Origin: Roseateles sp. SL47 | GTDB taxonomy: Bacteria; Pseudomonadota; Gammaproteobacteria; Burkholderiales; Burkholderiaceae_C | Assembly (NCBI RefSeq): GCF_026625885.1 | Contig: NZ_CP113068.1 | Coordinates: 124,001-188,000, forward strand | DNA: 64,000 nt | Direction: 5' to 3' | Shown: in pieces, positions 1 to 15,755 of the stretch | How positions within the stretch are numbered: the first letter of the stretch is position 1 | Layout of the letters: every line of letters begins with the position of its first letter | Made by a program: the position numbers and the translations under genes | Notes under the pieces: model-generated | Databases searched by the model: none | Told to the model about the DNA's origin: nothing | What the model saw: only the letters and a program-made list of their open reading frames with translations

Positions 1-1821
1 AAGCTCTATACGCAGATGGGGACGGCTGGTGACGGCTGGTCTCTGCGTCGCATCGTCACCATCAACCCGACGACCCAGGCCGGCATTCCCTTCCGCTACA
101 ACAGCCTCACAGCGGCCCAGAAAACGGCGGTGAACCCCACCTACACCTCGGCCGACGACGGTGCGTTGTACGTTCAGTGGGTGCGTGGTGACCAGAGCCA
201 GGAACAGAACGCCGTCAGCACCGACAGCCTGCGGGCCTACCGCGTGCGTACCGCCAACAAGATGGTGGGTGACATCGGCGACAACGGCGTCACCGTGCTG
301 GGTCCGCCGTCGTTGGACACGGGCTCCCTGTCGGACTCGGCCAACCCGGGTTATGCAGCCCATGCTGCGACCTATGCCAACCGTCCCAACATCGTGCTGG
401 CCGGCGCCAATACCGGCATGGTGCATGTGATCAACGGCGCCCTCACGGGTACCGGTGCAGGGACGGAGCTGTTCGCCTATGTACCCAACGCCGCGATCTC
501 TGGGCCGAGCAACACACCCAGCACGGACGGCATTGCGGCGGTTGGCAACCCGTCCTATAGCCACCGCTACCTGGTGAACGGCAAGATCAGCGTCGGCGAA
601 GTGGACTTCAAGAAGACCTCCGGCTCGACGCTGACGGCCAATGAGTGGCACAGCATTGCAGTGGGCGGTCTGGGCAAGGGTGGCCGCAGCGTCTATGCAC
701 TCGATCTGACACGCGCCAATCAACTCACCTCCGAAACCGACGCGGCCAGCCAAGTGCTGTGGGAGTACACCGACGCCAATATGGGCTTTGTGTTTGGCAA
801 GCCGATCATCACCAAGATTGCCCGTTGGGGCTGGGTGGTGGTGTTTGGCGCCGGCATGAACACGCCGGACGGCAAGGGGGCCTTCTACATCCTGAACGCC
901 CGCACCGGCGCACTGCTGCAGCGGGTCACCCTGCCCACGACGGGCACCACCGGCACGGTGGACGATGGCACGGTGGCCAGCCCGGCCGGCCTGACCTACG
1001 TCAACGTCTGGCAGCCGGACAGCACCGATCTGACGGCGGAAGCCCTCTACGCCGGTGACCTGCACGGCAACCTGTGGCGTCTGGACGTGACGGCCACGAC
1101 CGGCAGCTTCCCGGCTCCGGTCAAGATTGCCAAGCTCACCGATGCCAGCGGACGTGAACTGGCGGTGACCAGCGCGCCGACCATCCATGTGGACGATGTG
1201 GGTCGCCGTTGGGTGGGCGTGGGCACCGGTCAGCTGCTGAATACCGACGACATTGCCAGCACGGCCCTGAACCGGATCTTCATGATCCGAGACGGCACCA
1301 ACAACAGCTACTCCGGGACCAGCCTGCCGACCGGCATCACCTACCCGATCCAGGAGAACAACACCGTTCGCCATGACCTGCAGGACATCAGCACCACCGG
1401 CGTCTCGCTGCCGCTGAACAAGGCCGGTTATTTCATCGACCTCCGCACGGCCATCGGCACGACCGGCTACCGTGTGATCGGGGACGGAGACGGCTTCAGC
1501 CACTACATGCTGTTTGCTGCCATCCAGCCCACGGCGGCCAACGGCGGCTGCTCGACGTCGGCCACCTCCGCCGCCTTCCTGGTCGACCTGACCTCGGGGG
1601 GAATCACCAAGTACTCGGTGAACTTCCTGGTGACCTCAGCACGCTTCGTGTCGATCGACGGCAAGGTGTATGCAACGGTGGCCGGCAACAAGGCACCGGA
1701 CGATCCGATCGACCCGACGGACACGACCAACAACGGCGACAAGCCATTGGGCGATGACCTGGGCGGCGCCTCCGGCACCAGCCGCCTGATCAACTGGCGC
1801 GAAATCCCCCTGCGCAACTGA
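1..1821 (+). CDS. pilY1: PilY1/PilC-type pilus tip protein, C-terminal part (5' end outside window)
   Basis: The frame is open through base 1, so about 606 C-terminal residues are present and the N-terminus (usually an adhesive or von Willebrand A-like part) lies outside. What is seen is the PilY1 beta-propeller domain: repeated beta-strand blocks with phrases such as YAGDLHGNLWRLD, VWEYTDANMGFVFGKP-like segments and VGTGQLL. An Asp-rich stretch (DDPIDPTDTTNNGD) lies near the end. In the family this protein sits at the type IV pilus tip, primes assembly with minor pilins and modulates PilT-driven retraction. The pilMNOPQ operon nearby fits, although pilY1 normally lies behind minor pilin genes, which would be to the left. 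It ends just before a strong bidirectional hairpin. Confidence 0.88.
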   Translation, partial: KLYTQMGTAGDGWSLRRIVTINPTTQAGIPFRYNSLTAAQKTAVNPTYTSADDGALYVQWVRGDQSQEQNAVSTDSLRAYRVRTANKMVGDIGDNGVTVLGPPSLDTGSLSDSANPGYAAHAATYANRPNIVLAGANTGMVHVINGALTGTGAGTELFAYVPNAAISGPSNTPSTDGIAAVGNPSYSHRYLVNGKISVGEVDFKKTSGSTLTANEWHSIAVGGLGKGGRSVYALDLTRANQLTSETDAASQVLWEYTDANMGFVFGKPIITKIARWGWVVVFGAGMNTPDGKGAFYILNARTGALLQRVTLPTTGTTGTVDDGTVASPAGLTYVNVWQPDSTDLTAEALYAGDLHGNLWRLDVTATTGSFPAPVKIAKLTDASGRELAVTSAPTIHVDDVGRRWVGVGTGQLLNTDDIASTALNRIFMIRDGTNNSYSGTSLPTGITYPIQENNTVRHDLQDISTTGVSLPLNKAGYFIDLRTAIGTTGYRVIGDGDGFSHYMLFAAIQPTAANGGCSTSATSAAFLVDLTSGGITKYSVNFLVTSARFVSIDGKVYATVAGNKAPDDPIDPTDTTNNGDKPLGDDLGGASGTSRLINWREIPLRN

Positions 1822-1864
1822 TCCCGGGTCCTCGACGGCCGCCACACCCGGCGGCCTCTGAAAA

Positions 1865-1898
1865 ACAAAGGCCTTCGTCTCACGACGAAGGCCTTTGT
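1865..1898. terminator. Bidirectional intrinsic terminator between pilY1 and gltD
   Basis: A perfect 15-bp inverted repeat (1865-1879 against 1884-1898) with a 4-nt loop, flanked by A-runs on the left and TTTGT on the right. It lies between two convergent genes, so it can serve both. Confidence 0.85.
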
Positions 1899-1919
1899 AC
1901 TTGGCGAGAAGAAAACCGG

Positions 1920-3395
<1,476 letters not shown>

Positions 3396-3436
3396 GTCGG
3401 TCTTCTCCTGATCCTGTGTCTGACGTCAGCGGCCCA

Positions 3437-8245
<4,809 letters not shown>

Positions 8246-8318
8246 CGGTGGCCTCCAGGGGGTTCTAGAACAAACCCGCGCAGATTAGCGCCGGTGGTGG
8301 GCACACACAAGCAGAACT

Positions 8319-8342
8319 AAATGGGGTCAGAATCGAATTAAA
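8319..8342 (+). repeat. RAYT-associated short repeat, copy 1
   Basis: AAATGGGGTCAGAATCGAAT-type unit between gltB and the transposase. It shares the AAATGGGG-[TA]C-[AG]GA core with the copies at 8369 and 9083 (inverted), so the transposase is bracketed by related units. Confidence 0.6.
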
Positions 8343-8366
8343 GGAGAACGAGGGTGAGAGGGCGTT

Positions 8367-9068
8367 TTAAATGGGGACGGAGTGGATTTTACGGGGGCGC
8401 CCACGGGGGCGGGGGGCGGTGGGCCGGTCACTGATCTCCCCCAACGCAGCCAGAAATGCCGGGGATCCGAGCGGCCAGCCTTTCAGCGCCGCTTCCACCA
8501 GCCGCTTGCGTTCGGCTTCCAGTTCCCCCTCTTCCAGCCAGCGGCGCCAGGTCAGCTCCCGTTCGAACGGGGTGTTGCCCAGCGCCCAGAAGTCGGGGGG
8601 ATCGCTGATCAGCGGGTCGCGGCGGCGGCCCAGATGGTGGGCGGCCGAGGACCAGGGGTAATCCGCCGGCTCGGCGGCCAGACCAGCCCGCAAGGGATTG
8701 AGCTCAATGCTGCGCATGAGCGGCAGCAGGAAGGTGGCCGCCTCGACCGGCGCGGCCCGGAAGCGCCCTTCCCACAGCGTGCCGACCCGTTGATGCCGCT
8801 GGTTGTAGGCGGCGACATAACGTCTGCCCAAGGCCTGCATCATGCGGCTCAGGCCCTCGTTGCTGCTGGGAGTGGCCAGCAGATGAAGGTGATTGGGCAT
8901 CAGCACATAGGCATGGATGGCCACCGTGTGCGTGGCGGCGCAGTCCTGCAGCGCAGCCAGCAGCGCGCGGCGGTCGTCGTCATCCTGCGCGATCGGCTGG
9001 AGGTTGTGCCCCCGGTGGATGATGTGGTGGAGGTGGTTGGCCAGGGCCAGGCGGGCAAGACGTGCCAT
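8367..9068 (-). CDS. REP-associated tyrosine transposase (Y1_Tnp, IS200-like fold)
   Basis: A 233-residue protein from the ATG at 9068 (MARLARLALANHLHHIIHRG), the usual RAYT start; an earlier in-frame ATG at 9101 lies inside the flanking repeat and was not chosen. The HUH metal site is seen in YVLMPNHLHLL. The family signature continues with GTLWEGRFRA and the conserved block SIELNPLRAGL...YPWSS. RAYTs are single-copy housekeeping-like transposases that process REP palindromes and rarely move as ISs. The C-terminal codons read straight through one flanking repeat copy (8369-8391). It stands alone between gltB and dgt, interrupting no recognisable gene. Confidence 0.88.
   Translation of the reverse strand: MARLARLALANHLHHIIHRGHNLQPIAQDDDDRRALLAALQDCAATHTVAIHAYVLMPNHLHLLATPSSNEGLSRMMQALGRRYVAAYNQRHQRVGTLWEGRFRAAPVEAATFLLPLMRSIELNPLRAGLAAEPADYPWSSAAHHLGRRRDPLISDPPDFWALGNTPFERELTWRRWLEEGELEAERKRLVEAALKGWPLGSPAFLAALGEISDRPTAPRPRGRPRKIHSVPI
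8369..8391 (+). repeat. RAYT-associated short repeat, copy 2 (overlaps transposase stop)
   Basis: AAATGGGGACGGAGTGGATT-type unit, 50 bp from and in the same orientation as copy 1. It encodes the last residues (HSVPI) and stop of the transposase on the minus strand. Confidence 0.6.
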
Positions 9069-9082
9069 GTTGAGGGGATGCT

Positions 9083-9106
9083 GATTGCAATCTGTCCCCA
9101 ATTATT
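9083..9106 (-). repeat. RAYT-associated short repeat, inverted copy
   Basis: Reads as AATAATTGGGGACAGATTGC on the minus strand, matching the core of copies 1 and 2 in inverted orientation just upstream of the transposase start. Confidence 0.55.
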
Positions 9107-9226
9107 GACTGGAAAGCGCTGGCAGTCGTGGAAGGCCGGTCCCGACCTTGGCCCGGCACGGACGATGCCGCCCATGGATGCCACCATCAACCGGCGCCGC
9201 CGGAGGGTGCGCATGAGGAACTGGGC

Positions 9227-10366
9227 TCAGCCCAGCAGATGCTTGCCGGTCAAACGCTGATGTTCGCGCAGGGCATAGCGATCGGTCATGCCGGCGATGT
9301 AGTCCGCACAGGCCCGGGGAGGGTCTTCCGGATTCACGCAGTCAGCCGGCAGCTTGGCGGGATCGGCCAGGTAGATCTGGAACAGGTCCCTCAGCACCTC
9401 CTCGGCGCTGGCGCGTTTGTCCTGCACCGCTGGATGGCGATAGAGGTTGGCAAACAGAAAGCGCTTGAGCGCGGTGCTGGCATGCCGCATGTCCGGACTG
9501 AAGCACACCAGCGGACCGGCGGCGCGGGCCTCGTCTGCCGTCGTGATGCCGGCCGCCACAATGGCGGCACGGGTGGCGGCAATGATGTCGTACACCTGCT
9601 CGGACAACATCCGGCGAATGGTCTCCGCCAACAGCCGCTTGCCGCTCAGCCGGGGATATTCCGCCAGGGTCTCGTCCAGGAACCGCTTCACCAGCGGGAC
9701 CTGCTCCAGTTGCTCCAGCGTGAGGAGACCGGACCGCACACCGTCATCCACATCGTGGGCGTTGTAGGCCACTTCGTCCGCGAGATTGCAGAGCTGGGCC
9801 TCCAGACTGGGTTGTCCGCCCGTCAGAAACCGCGCGGCCACCCCCCCGGGCTCCAACGCTTCCAGCCGCAGTGCGTCACGCTTGCTGCAGTGCTTGAGGA
9901 TGCCCTCCCGGCTTTCGAAGCTGAGGTTCAGTCCGTCAAATTGTGGATAACGCTGCTCCAGTTGATCCACCACCCGCAGCGACTGCAGGTTGTGCTCAAA
10001 GCCGCCATGGGCCTGCATGCAGTCGTTGAGCACATCCTGGCCAGCGTGGCCGAAGGGCGTGTGACCGAGGTCGTGCGCCAACGCCACGGTTTCGATCAGG
10101 TCCTCGTCCAGGCCCAGGCTGCGGCCGATGGAACGGCCCAACTGCGCGACTTCCAGCGAATGGGTCAGGCGGGTGCGAAACAGGTCGCCCTCATGGTTGA
10201 GGAAGACCTGCGTCTTGTAGACCAGCCGACGGAAGGCGCTGCTGTGCACGATGCGGTCGCGATCGCGCTGGTAGTCGCTGCGCGTCGGCGCCGGCCGTTC
10301 CGGGAAGCGCCGACCGCGGCTGCGTGCGGGATGGGAGGCATAAGAGGCACGCAGCGTATCGGTCAT
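9227..10366 (-). CDS. dgt: dGTPase-like HD-domain deoxynucleotide triphosphohydrolase
   Basis: 379 residues from the ATG at 10366 (MTDTLRASYASHP), 28 nt after the aroB stop; the longer frame to 10540 would overlap aroB by about 150 bp and gives a low-complexity extension, so it was rejected. HD-superfamily metal residues are seen in RLTHSLEV and LAHDLGHTPFGHAGQ, followed by the family block GGFEHNLQSLRVVDQLE. The family removes triphosphate from dNTPs (dNTP pool control). In beta- and gammaproteobacteria it often follows aroK-aroB, as here. It is the last gene of the pilM-to-dgt operon. Confidence 0.93.
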   Translation of the reverse strand: MTDTLRASYASHPARSRGRRFPERPAPTRSDYQRDRDRIVHSSAFRRLVYKTQVFLNHEGDLFRTRLTHSLEVAQLGRSIGRSLGLDEDLIETVALAHDLGHTPFGHAGQDVLNDCMQAHGGFEHNLQSLRVVDQLEQRYPQFDGLNLSFESREGILKHCSKRDALRLEALEPGGVAARFLTGGQPSLEAQLCNLADEVAYNAHDVDDGVRSGLLTLEQLEQVPLVKRFLDETLAEYPRLSGKRLLAETIRRMLSEQVYDIIAATRAAIVAAGITTADEARAAGPLVCFSPDMRHASTALKRFLFANLYRHPAVQDKRASAEEVLRDLFQIYLADPAKLPADCVNPEDPPRACADYIAGMTDRYALREHQRLTGKHLLG

Positions 10367-10394
10367 GGTCGGCGTCGGGATCGAGTGTCGTGAA

Positions 10395-11606
10395 TCAGCG
10401 GCTGCCGGGACGGGGGGCGGCAGCAGATCCGCCATCGGGTCCGCCATCCCGCCCGCCATCAGGTCCACAATGGGTGGCCAATACCTCCGCCACCAGTTCG
10501 GCCGGCGCGCTTCGGACGCCTGCTTTTCCGAGGCCCTCAATCACCACGAAACGGATGTCGCCGCCTTCGTTTTTCTTGTCGATCTGCATGAGCTCCATGT
10601 AGCGTGCGCGCCCAAGGTTCGGGGCCACCACCGGCAAACCAGCGTCCTGGATGAGGCGCTTCATGCGGTGCACAAAACTGACGGGCACCAGTCCGAGCCG
10701 GGCGGACAGGTCGGACGCCAGCACCATGCCGCATCCCACCGCCTCCCCGTGCAGCCATTCCCCATAGCCCATGCCGGTTTCAATCGCATGGCCAAAGGTG
10801 TGGCCGAAATTCAGGATGGCGCGCAGCCCGGACTCCCGTTCGTCCTGGCCCACCACCCAGGCCTTGATCTCGCAGCTGCGTTGAACCGCGTAAGCCAGTG
10901 CTGACTTATCTCTCGCCCTCAAGGCTGTGAGATTCGCTTCGATCCAGTCCAGGAATGCGGCGTCAGCAATCGGACCGTATTTGATGACCTCCGCCAGGCC
11001 GGCCGAGAGTTCACGGTCTGGAAGGGTGTCCAAGGTGTCCAGGTCGGCCAAGACCCGTACCGGCTGGTAGAACGCCCCCACCATGTTCTTGCCGCGTGGA
11101 TGGTTGATGGCGGTTTTGCCACCCACCGAGGAATCAACCTGGGCCAACAGCGTGGTGGGCACTTGCACAAACGGAACGCCGCGCATGTAGATGGACGCGG
11201 CGAAGCCCGTCAGGTCGCCGATCACCCCGCCGCCCAGCGCAAACAACACCGTTTTGCGGTCAGCGGTGACGGCCAGCAGGTGATCGATGATGCGGTCCAG
11301 ACTCTCCCAGCTTTTCTGGGCCTCGCCGTCCGGCAACACCAGCGCTTCAACGCGCCCATACACGCTGGACAGTTGCTGACGCAGCCGCTCCAGGTAGAGC
11401 GGCGCCACGACATCGTTGGTGACGATCAGCGCAGTGGCGGCTCGTGGCAGTCCCGTCCAGGTGTCAGGACGATCCAGCAGACCCGGGCCGATGCGAATGT
11501 CGTAGCTGCGATCACCCAGTTCGATGGGCACGCAGGCATGACCGCTGGTGCTCAGGGTGGCGGGCGAAGACGAGGGAAGAGGAGAAACCGGTACGGAAAG
11601 GCTCAT
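10395..11606 (-). CDS. aroB: 3-Dehydroquinate synthase
   Basis: A 403-residue enzyme that cyclises DAHP to 3-dehydroquinate in the shikimate pathway (NAD and metal dependent). Seen: [10 protein letters not shown], the NAD loop [36 protein letters not shown], and the metal ligand block [11 protein letters not shown]. Its ATG shares ATGA with the aroK stop, so translation is coupled. The N-terminal 25 residues are a Ser/Pro-rich extension, and the C-terminal 25 residues are a Gly/Asp/Pro-rich tail ([13 protein letters not shown]) not part of the enzyme fold. Confidence 0.96.
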   Translation of the reverse strand: MSLSVPVSPLPSSSPATLSTSGHACVPIELGDRSYDIRIGPGLLDRPDTWTGLPRAATALIVTNDVVAPLYLERLRQQLSSVYGRVEALVLPDGEAQKSWESLDRIIDHLLAVTADRKTVLFALGGGVIGDLTGFAASIYMRGVPFVQVPTTLLAQVDSSVGGKTAINHPRGKNMVGAFYQPVRVLADLDTLDTLPDRELSAGLAEVIKYGPIADAAFLDWIEANLTALRARDKSALAYAVQRSCEIKAWVVGQDERESGLRAILNFGHTFGHAIETGMGYGEWLHGEAVGCGMVLASDLSARLGLVPVSFVHRMKRLIQDAGLPVVAPNLGRARYMELMQIDKKNEGGDIRFVVIEGLGKAGVRSAPAELVAEVLATHCGPDGGRDGGPDGGSAAAPRPGSR

Positions 11607-12253
11607 GTCCCCGGAGTGTACGGGGCTTGTGGTGCCGGGGCGGTCTGTGAGGCTTCCGTGCCCGGCGCTTCGGGCTCCCCGCCCGGCGGGTGCGTGGACG
11701 TGGCACCGACGGTCGCCGCCACACGGGCCGGGTCGATATGCCCGGCCAGTTCCAGCTGCATCAGGATCATGTTGGACAGCCCATGCACCGACGGCCGGCT
11801 GGTCTCCAGCACGAAATGAGCGCAGCGGCGGTAGAGGGGGTCGCGCTGCGCGTACAACTCACGGAGCTTCGCCAGCGGGTTGCCGACCTGCAACAACGGG
11901 CGGGTGGTGTCGTGGCGCAGGCGGCGGAAGAGTTCGTCCGGCGAGGAGCGCAGGTACACCACCGTCGAATGCTGATGCAGCCGCTCGCGGTTGAGGTCCC
12001 GCAACACGGCACCACCGCCGGTGGCCAGCACCATCTCGCCGGGCTGCTTCAACAGGTCGAGGATGACCCGGCTTTCGATGTCCCGAAACGACGATTCGCC
12101 CATGCGGGCGAAGTAGTCCTTGATCGTCTCGCCGTCGAGCAGCTTTTCGATCTCGGCGTCGGCGTCCACAAAGGGCGCGTTCAGTTGTCTGGCCAGCACA
12201 CGGCCGACGGTGGATTTCCCACCGCCGGGCATACCGACCAAAGACAGTTTCAT
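11603..12253 (-). CDS. aroK: Shikimate kinase
   Basis: 216 residues, about 40 longer than usual because of a Pro/Thr/Ala-rich C-terminal tail. It phosphorylates shikimate. The P-loop GMPGGGKST (residues 7-15), the shikimate-binding DADAEIE region, the ATGGGAV Walker-B-like glycine block and the LID arginine in TRPLLQV are all present. It starts 8 nt after the pilQ stop and overlaps the aroB start by 4 nt, the classic pilQ-aroK-aroB arrangement. Confidence 0.95.
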   Translation of the reverse strand: MKLSLVGMPGGGKSTVGRVLARQLNAPFVDADAEIEKLLDGETIKDYFARMGESSFRDIESRVILDLLKQPGEMVLATGGGAVLRDLNRERLHQHSTVVYLRSSPDELFRRLRHDTTRPLLQVGNPLAKLRELYAQRDPLYRRCAHFVLETSRPSVHGLSNMILMQLELAGHIDPARVAATVGATSTHPPGGEPEAPGTEASQTAPAPQAPYTPGT

Positions 12254-12261
12254 CCAGGGGA

Positions 12262-14508
12262 TCAGCGCGCGGCCGACACCCGGTCGCTCACCACCTTGGG
12301 GGTGATGAAGATCAGCAGTTCGGTCTTGTTGGACGTCTTGGAGCGGTTCTTGAACAGGTTGCCCAGCACCGGGATGTCACCCAGGTAAGGCACCTTGTTC
12401 TCGGATTCCTGCTCGTCCTGCGTGTAGATACCACCGATCACCACCGTGCCGCCGTTCTCCACCAGCACCAGCGTCTGCACATGCTTGTTGTTGATGGCGT
12501 AGCCCATGGTGGTCAGCGTGCCACGGCTGTCCTTGTTGACATCCACGGTCAGGATCACATTGCCTTCCGGCGTGATCTGCGGCGTGACTTCCAGCTTCAG
12601 CACGGCCTTCTTGAAGGTCACCGACGTGGCGCCGCTCGACGTGGCTTGCTGATACGGGATTTCTTCACCTTGCTCGATCAGCGCCTTGGTCTGGTCAGCG
12701 GTGACCACACGCGGGCTGGACACGATCTTGCCCTTGCCGTCCGATTCCAGGGCCGAGAGTTCCAGGTTCAGGAAGCGGCTGGCGCTGGAGCCGAACAAGG
12801 ACACTGCGAAGGTCGCGGCACTCGCACCGGCAAACACGTCGGACGTGGTGTTGGCACCGAAGTTCACGAACTGGCTGCTGGTGAAGTCAGGCTGGGTTTC
12901 CACCTGGCCCGTCTGGTAACCCACACCGTTGTAGGAGCCACCGACAACGGCCTTGGTGCCGCCACCGAGGCTGTAGCCGCCAGACGCACTCGTCGTTGTC
13001 CCCAGCTTCGCACCCAGCGAGCGGCCGAAGGTGTCCGTGGCTTCCACGATACGGGCTTCGATCAGCACCTGGCGCACCGGAATGTCGATCTTGGCAATCA
13101 TCGCGGCGATCTCTTCCAGCTTGGAAGGGATGTCGCTGATGAACAGCTGGTTGGTCCGGGTTTCGTAAATCAGGCTGCCGCGCGACGACAGGATGCGACT
13201 GGAGTTGTTGCCGCCGGAAGAGGAAGAGCCCCCGGCGCTGTTCTGTCCCGTCAGACCCTTGGCGATTTCTTCAGCCTTGGTGTAGTTGAGCTGGAAGGAC
13301 TGCGTGCGCAGCGGCTCCAGTTGCGTGATTTGCGCCTTGGCTTCGAGCTCGGCCTTTTCCTTGATGGCGAGTTCTTCCTTGGGGGCAATCCACAGCACAT
13401 TGCCGGTCTTGCGCAGGCCCAGGCCCTTGGCTTGCAGGATGATGTCCAGCGCCTGGTCCCAGGGAACGTCCTTCAGGCGCAGGGTCACGTTGCCAGTGAC
13501 GGCATCGCTGGTCACCACGTTGAAGTTGGTGAAGTCGGCGATGACCTGCAGCAGGGCACGCACTTCAATGTTCTGGAAGTTCAGGCTGAGCTTGTCGCCG
13601 GCATAGCCCGGGCCTTGCGTCAGCTTGTTGGGATCAACCTTCTGCGGACGTACTTCCAGCACAAACTGGTTGTCGCTCTGGTAGGCGCTGTGCTCCCAGT
13701 TGCCACGCGGCGTGACGATCACCCGCACCCGGTCCCCCTGCTGGGAGGCCACCACGGTATCCACCGGGGTGCCAAAGTCAGTGACGTCCATGCGGCGACG
13801 CAGGCGCTCCGGCAGCGAGCTGCGCGGGAATTCCACCACCAGGCTCTTGCCCTGCTGCTGGATGTCCACACCAATCTGGCTGCTCGGCAGATTCACGATC
13901 ACGCGGCCGGCACCGTCGGTACCCCGGCGGAAATCGATGTCCTGCAGAGCTTGAACACCATTGTTCTGGCTCGGCGCGAAATGCAGCGGCTCGGTCGTCA
14001 CACCGGTCGCAGCGTCGGCATGGGCGGTGGGCTGCGGTGCGGGCGAAGAATCCAGGAAGATCAGCAGCGCGTTGTCCTGCAGTTGCGCACGGTAGGTGCT
14101 CGCCTGACGCAGGTTGAGCACCACACGGGTACGGTCACCCGCCTGGGCCACATTGGCCGTCCGCATGTTGCCGCTGTTGATATCCACCATGTTGCGGCCC
14201 ATGCCGTTGCTCACGCCCGGCAGGTCCAGCGCGATGCGCGGCGGCACCTGCACGGCGAAGCCCTTGGGCACTTCCGGCAGCGGCTTGGACAGCTCGATGC
14301 GCACGACATCATTGCCGGACTGCTGCGTCGAGGTGATGGAACGGATGAGATTCTGCGCGAATGCCTGCACCGGCATCAGGGCCGCCAGGCCCAGGGCACA
14401 GGCCAGCACACGCCAGCTGGCGGTGCGGGTCTTGGGCTGGCTGGTCCCGTTCGTCGACGGGTCGCTCATTCGGGCGCTCATGGAAGCGTTCTCCACAAAA
14501 GTCTTCAT
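12262..14508 (-). CDS. pilQ: Type IV pilus secretin PilQ
   Basis: A 748-residue outer-membrane secretin through which the pilus passes. After a polar lead of about 28 residues comes a signal peptide ending VQAFAQ, then two AMIN domains for peptidoglycan binding (about residues 55-300), the STN/N0 and N1 domains (KLSLNFQNIEVRALLQVIADFTNFN), and the C-terminal secretin pore with the VPYLGDIPVLGNLFK signature and LLIFITPKVV end. A Ser/Gly linker (GGSSSSGGNNSS) lies in the N1 region. The ATG overlaps the pilP stop (ATGA), so the first ATG is kept even though it adds residues before the signal peptide. Confidence 0.96.
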   Translation of the reverse strand: MKTFVENASMSARMSDPSTNGTSQPKTRTASWRVLACALGLAALMPVQAFAQNLIRSITSTQQSGNDVVRIELSKPLPEVPKGFAVQVPPRIALDLPGVSNGMGRNMVDINSGNMRTANVAQAGDRTRVVLNLRQASTYRAQLQDNALLIFLDSSPAPQPTAHADAATGVTTEPLHFAPSQNNGVQALQDIDFRRGTDGAGRVIVNLPSSQIGVDIQQQGKSLVVEFPRSSLPERLRRRMDVTDFGTPVDTVVASQQGDRVRVIVTPRGNWEHSAYQSDNQFVLEVRPQKVDPNKLTQGPGYAGDKLSLNFQNIEVRALLQVIADFTNFNVVTSDAVTGNVTLRLKDVPWDQALDIILQAKGLGLRKTGNVLWIAPKEELAIKEKAELEAKAQITQLEPLRTQSFQLNYTKAEEIAKGLTGQNSAGGSSSSGGNNSSRILSSRGSLIYETRTNQLFISDIPSKLEEIAAMIAKIDIPVRQVLIEARIVEATDTFGRSLGAKLGTTTSASGGYSLGGGTKAVVGGSYNGVGYQTGQVETQPDFTSSQFVNFGANTTSDVFAGASAATFAVSLFGSSASRFLNLELSALESDGKGKIVSSPRVVTADQTKALIEQGEEIPYQQATSSGATSVTFKKAVLKLEVTPQITPEGNVILTVDVNKDSRGTLTTMGYAINNKHVQTLVLVENGGTVVIGGIYTQDEQESENKVPYLGDIPVLGNLFKNRSKTSNKTELLIFITPKVVSDRVSAAR

Positions 14509-15059
14509 CGTCCCTGCTCCTGTAGCTGGAGAGTACTGGTGCGTTCAATCCATTCGCCCGCAGCGTCCTGGACGACTTCTCGCAACGTGATTTCGGTTTC
14601 GCTGATCTTGGTGATTCGGCCAAAGTTCTGACCCAGGTAATCACCCGCCTTGACGTAATACAGCAGCTTTTCCACCCTCAGAAGTGCAAACTGCCGCCCA
14701 TTGCGGACCACGCTGCCCACCATGGTCATGCCGTCCAGGGGGAAAGCTTCCAGCGGCTCCTTGCGGCGCTTCATCTCCGAAGCCAGCAGCGAACTCGGTT
14801 GGGCAGCTTCCTGCTTAAAGGCCACCGTCAGCTTCTGGAGGCTGAACGGATCCACACCGTTCATGGCCTCATAGGGCTGAGGCAGGAACTTCTTTGGCGC
14901 CTGCAGCGGTTTGACCGAAGGACGCGTCTGTTGACGCTGCTCTTCCATCCATTGCTGCAGCTCGTCGGTCGAAGACGTGCAGGCCGCCAGCGCCATGCCG
15001 CACAGCCCGAAGGCCAGCGTCCTGCCCAGCAGGGAGCGAGTGAGCGCGAAACGCATCAT
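14505..15059 (-). CDS. pilP: Type IV pilus inner-membrane lipoprotein PilP
   Basis: 184 residues with a lipoprotein signal peptide (lipobox LAAC, mature Cys at about residue 26). It links the PilNO dimer to the secretin PilQ. The conserved YEAMNGVDPFSLQKL segment and the C-terminal beta domain (GSVVRNGRQFALLRVEK...VKAGDYLGQNFGRI) are typical. It overlaps pilO (stop/start 15056-15059) and pilQ by 4 nt each. Confidence 0.95.
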   Translation of the reverse strand: MMRFALTRSLLGRTLAFGLCGMALAACTSSTDELQQWMEEQRQQTRPSVKPLQAPKKFLPQPYEAMNGVDPFSLQKLTVAFKQEAAQPSSLLASEMKRRKEPLEAFPLDGMTMVGSVVRNGRQFALLRVEKLLYYVKAGDYLGQNFGRITKISETEITLREVVQDAAGEWIERTSTLQLQEQGR

Positions 15060-15748
15060 TTCTTCTTCCCTGCTTGTTGGACCGCACGCTTTTGCTCTTC
15101 CACCTCTGCAGGATCGAGATAACGATAGGTACGGGCGGTGGCATCCATGGTGAGATGGCTGGGGTCACTGGTCCGGCCAGTGCCGGTCTGTGGCGCAGCG
15201 ATGTTCAGATCATGCAGCGTCACGATGCGCGACAGGTTGGACACGTCTGCAGTGAACGAACCAATATCGTGATATCGGCCCGACACCTTCAAAGAAATCG
15301 GCTGCTCGGCGTAGTAGTCCTTCATGACGATCTGCCCCGGGCGGAACAGTTCGAACTGGAGACCACGGCCCAGCCCCGCTTGGTTGATATCGGACAAAAG
15401 CGCGTCCATTTCAGCCTTGCCGGGCAACTGCTTCTCCAGTTGCAGGACGTATTCCTCAACCTGCCGCTTTTGTTTGCGCAACTCCGGCAGGTTCACCGCT
15501 TGAGCCAACTTGCCGCGATAGTCCTCTTTCAAGGTGGGCTCGCGCGCCTTCTCGGCCTCCAGCGCGTCATTCGCGTCGGACAGCAACACAAACCACGCCA
15601 CCGCCACCGCAGCCATCGCCACGAAGATGAAAGTGACGATCTTGGGCGCCGTCGGCCATTGGCCGGGCTTCTTGGGATCGAGGTTCTGGAACTGGCTCGA
15701 GAAATCCGCGAACCAGGCATTCAGATCCAGGTTTTTGAGGTCAGCCAT
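15056..15748 (-). CDS. pilO: Type IV pilus alignment protein PilO
   Basis: 230 residues: a short cytoplasmic N-terminus, one membrane helix (VTFIFVAMAAVAVAWFVLL, about residues 36-55), a coiled-coil region rich in Glu/Lys, and a periplasmic ferredoxin-like core (KDYYAEQPISLKVSGRYHDIGSF region). It pairs with PilN to form the inner-membrane alignment complex. Located between pilN (7-nt gap) and pilP (4-nt overlap). Confidence 0.94.
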   Translation of the reverse strand: MADLKNLDLNAWFADFSSQFQNLDPKKPGQWPTAPKIVTFIFVAMAAVAVAWFVLLSDANDALEAEKAREPTLKEDYRGKLAQAVNLPELRKQKRQVEEYVLQLEKQLPGKAEMDALLSDINQAGLGRGLQFELFRPGQIVMKDYYAEQPISLKVSGRYHDIGSFTADVSNLSRIVTLHDLNIAAPQTGTGRTSDPSHLTMDATARTYRYLDPAEVEEQKRAVQQAGKKK

Positions 15749-15755
15749 GCAGTCC

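Noticed and set aside
12481..14631. A 716-codon plus-strand frame opposite pilQ and pilP.
   Set aside because: Shadow frame with His/Gln/Arg-rich composition; pilQ and pilP on the other strand are complete.
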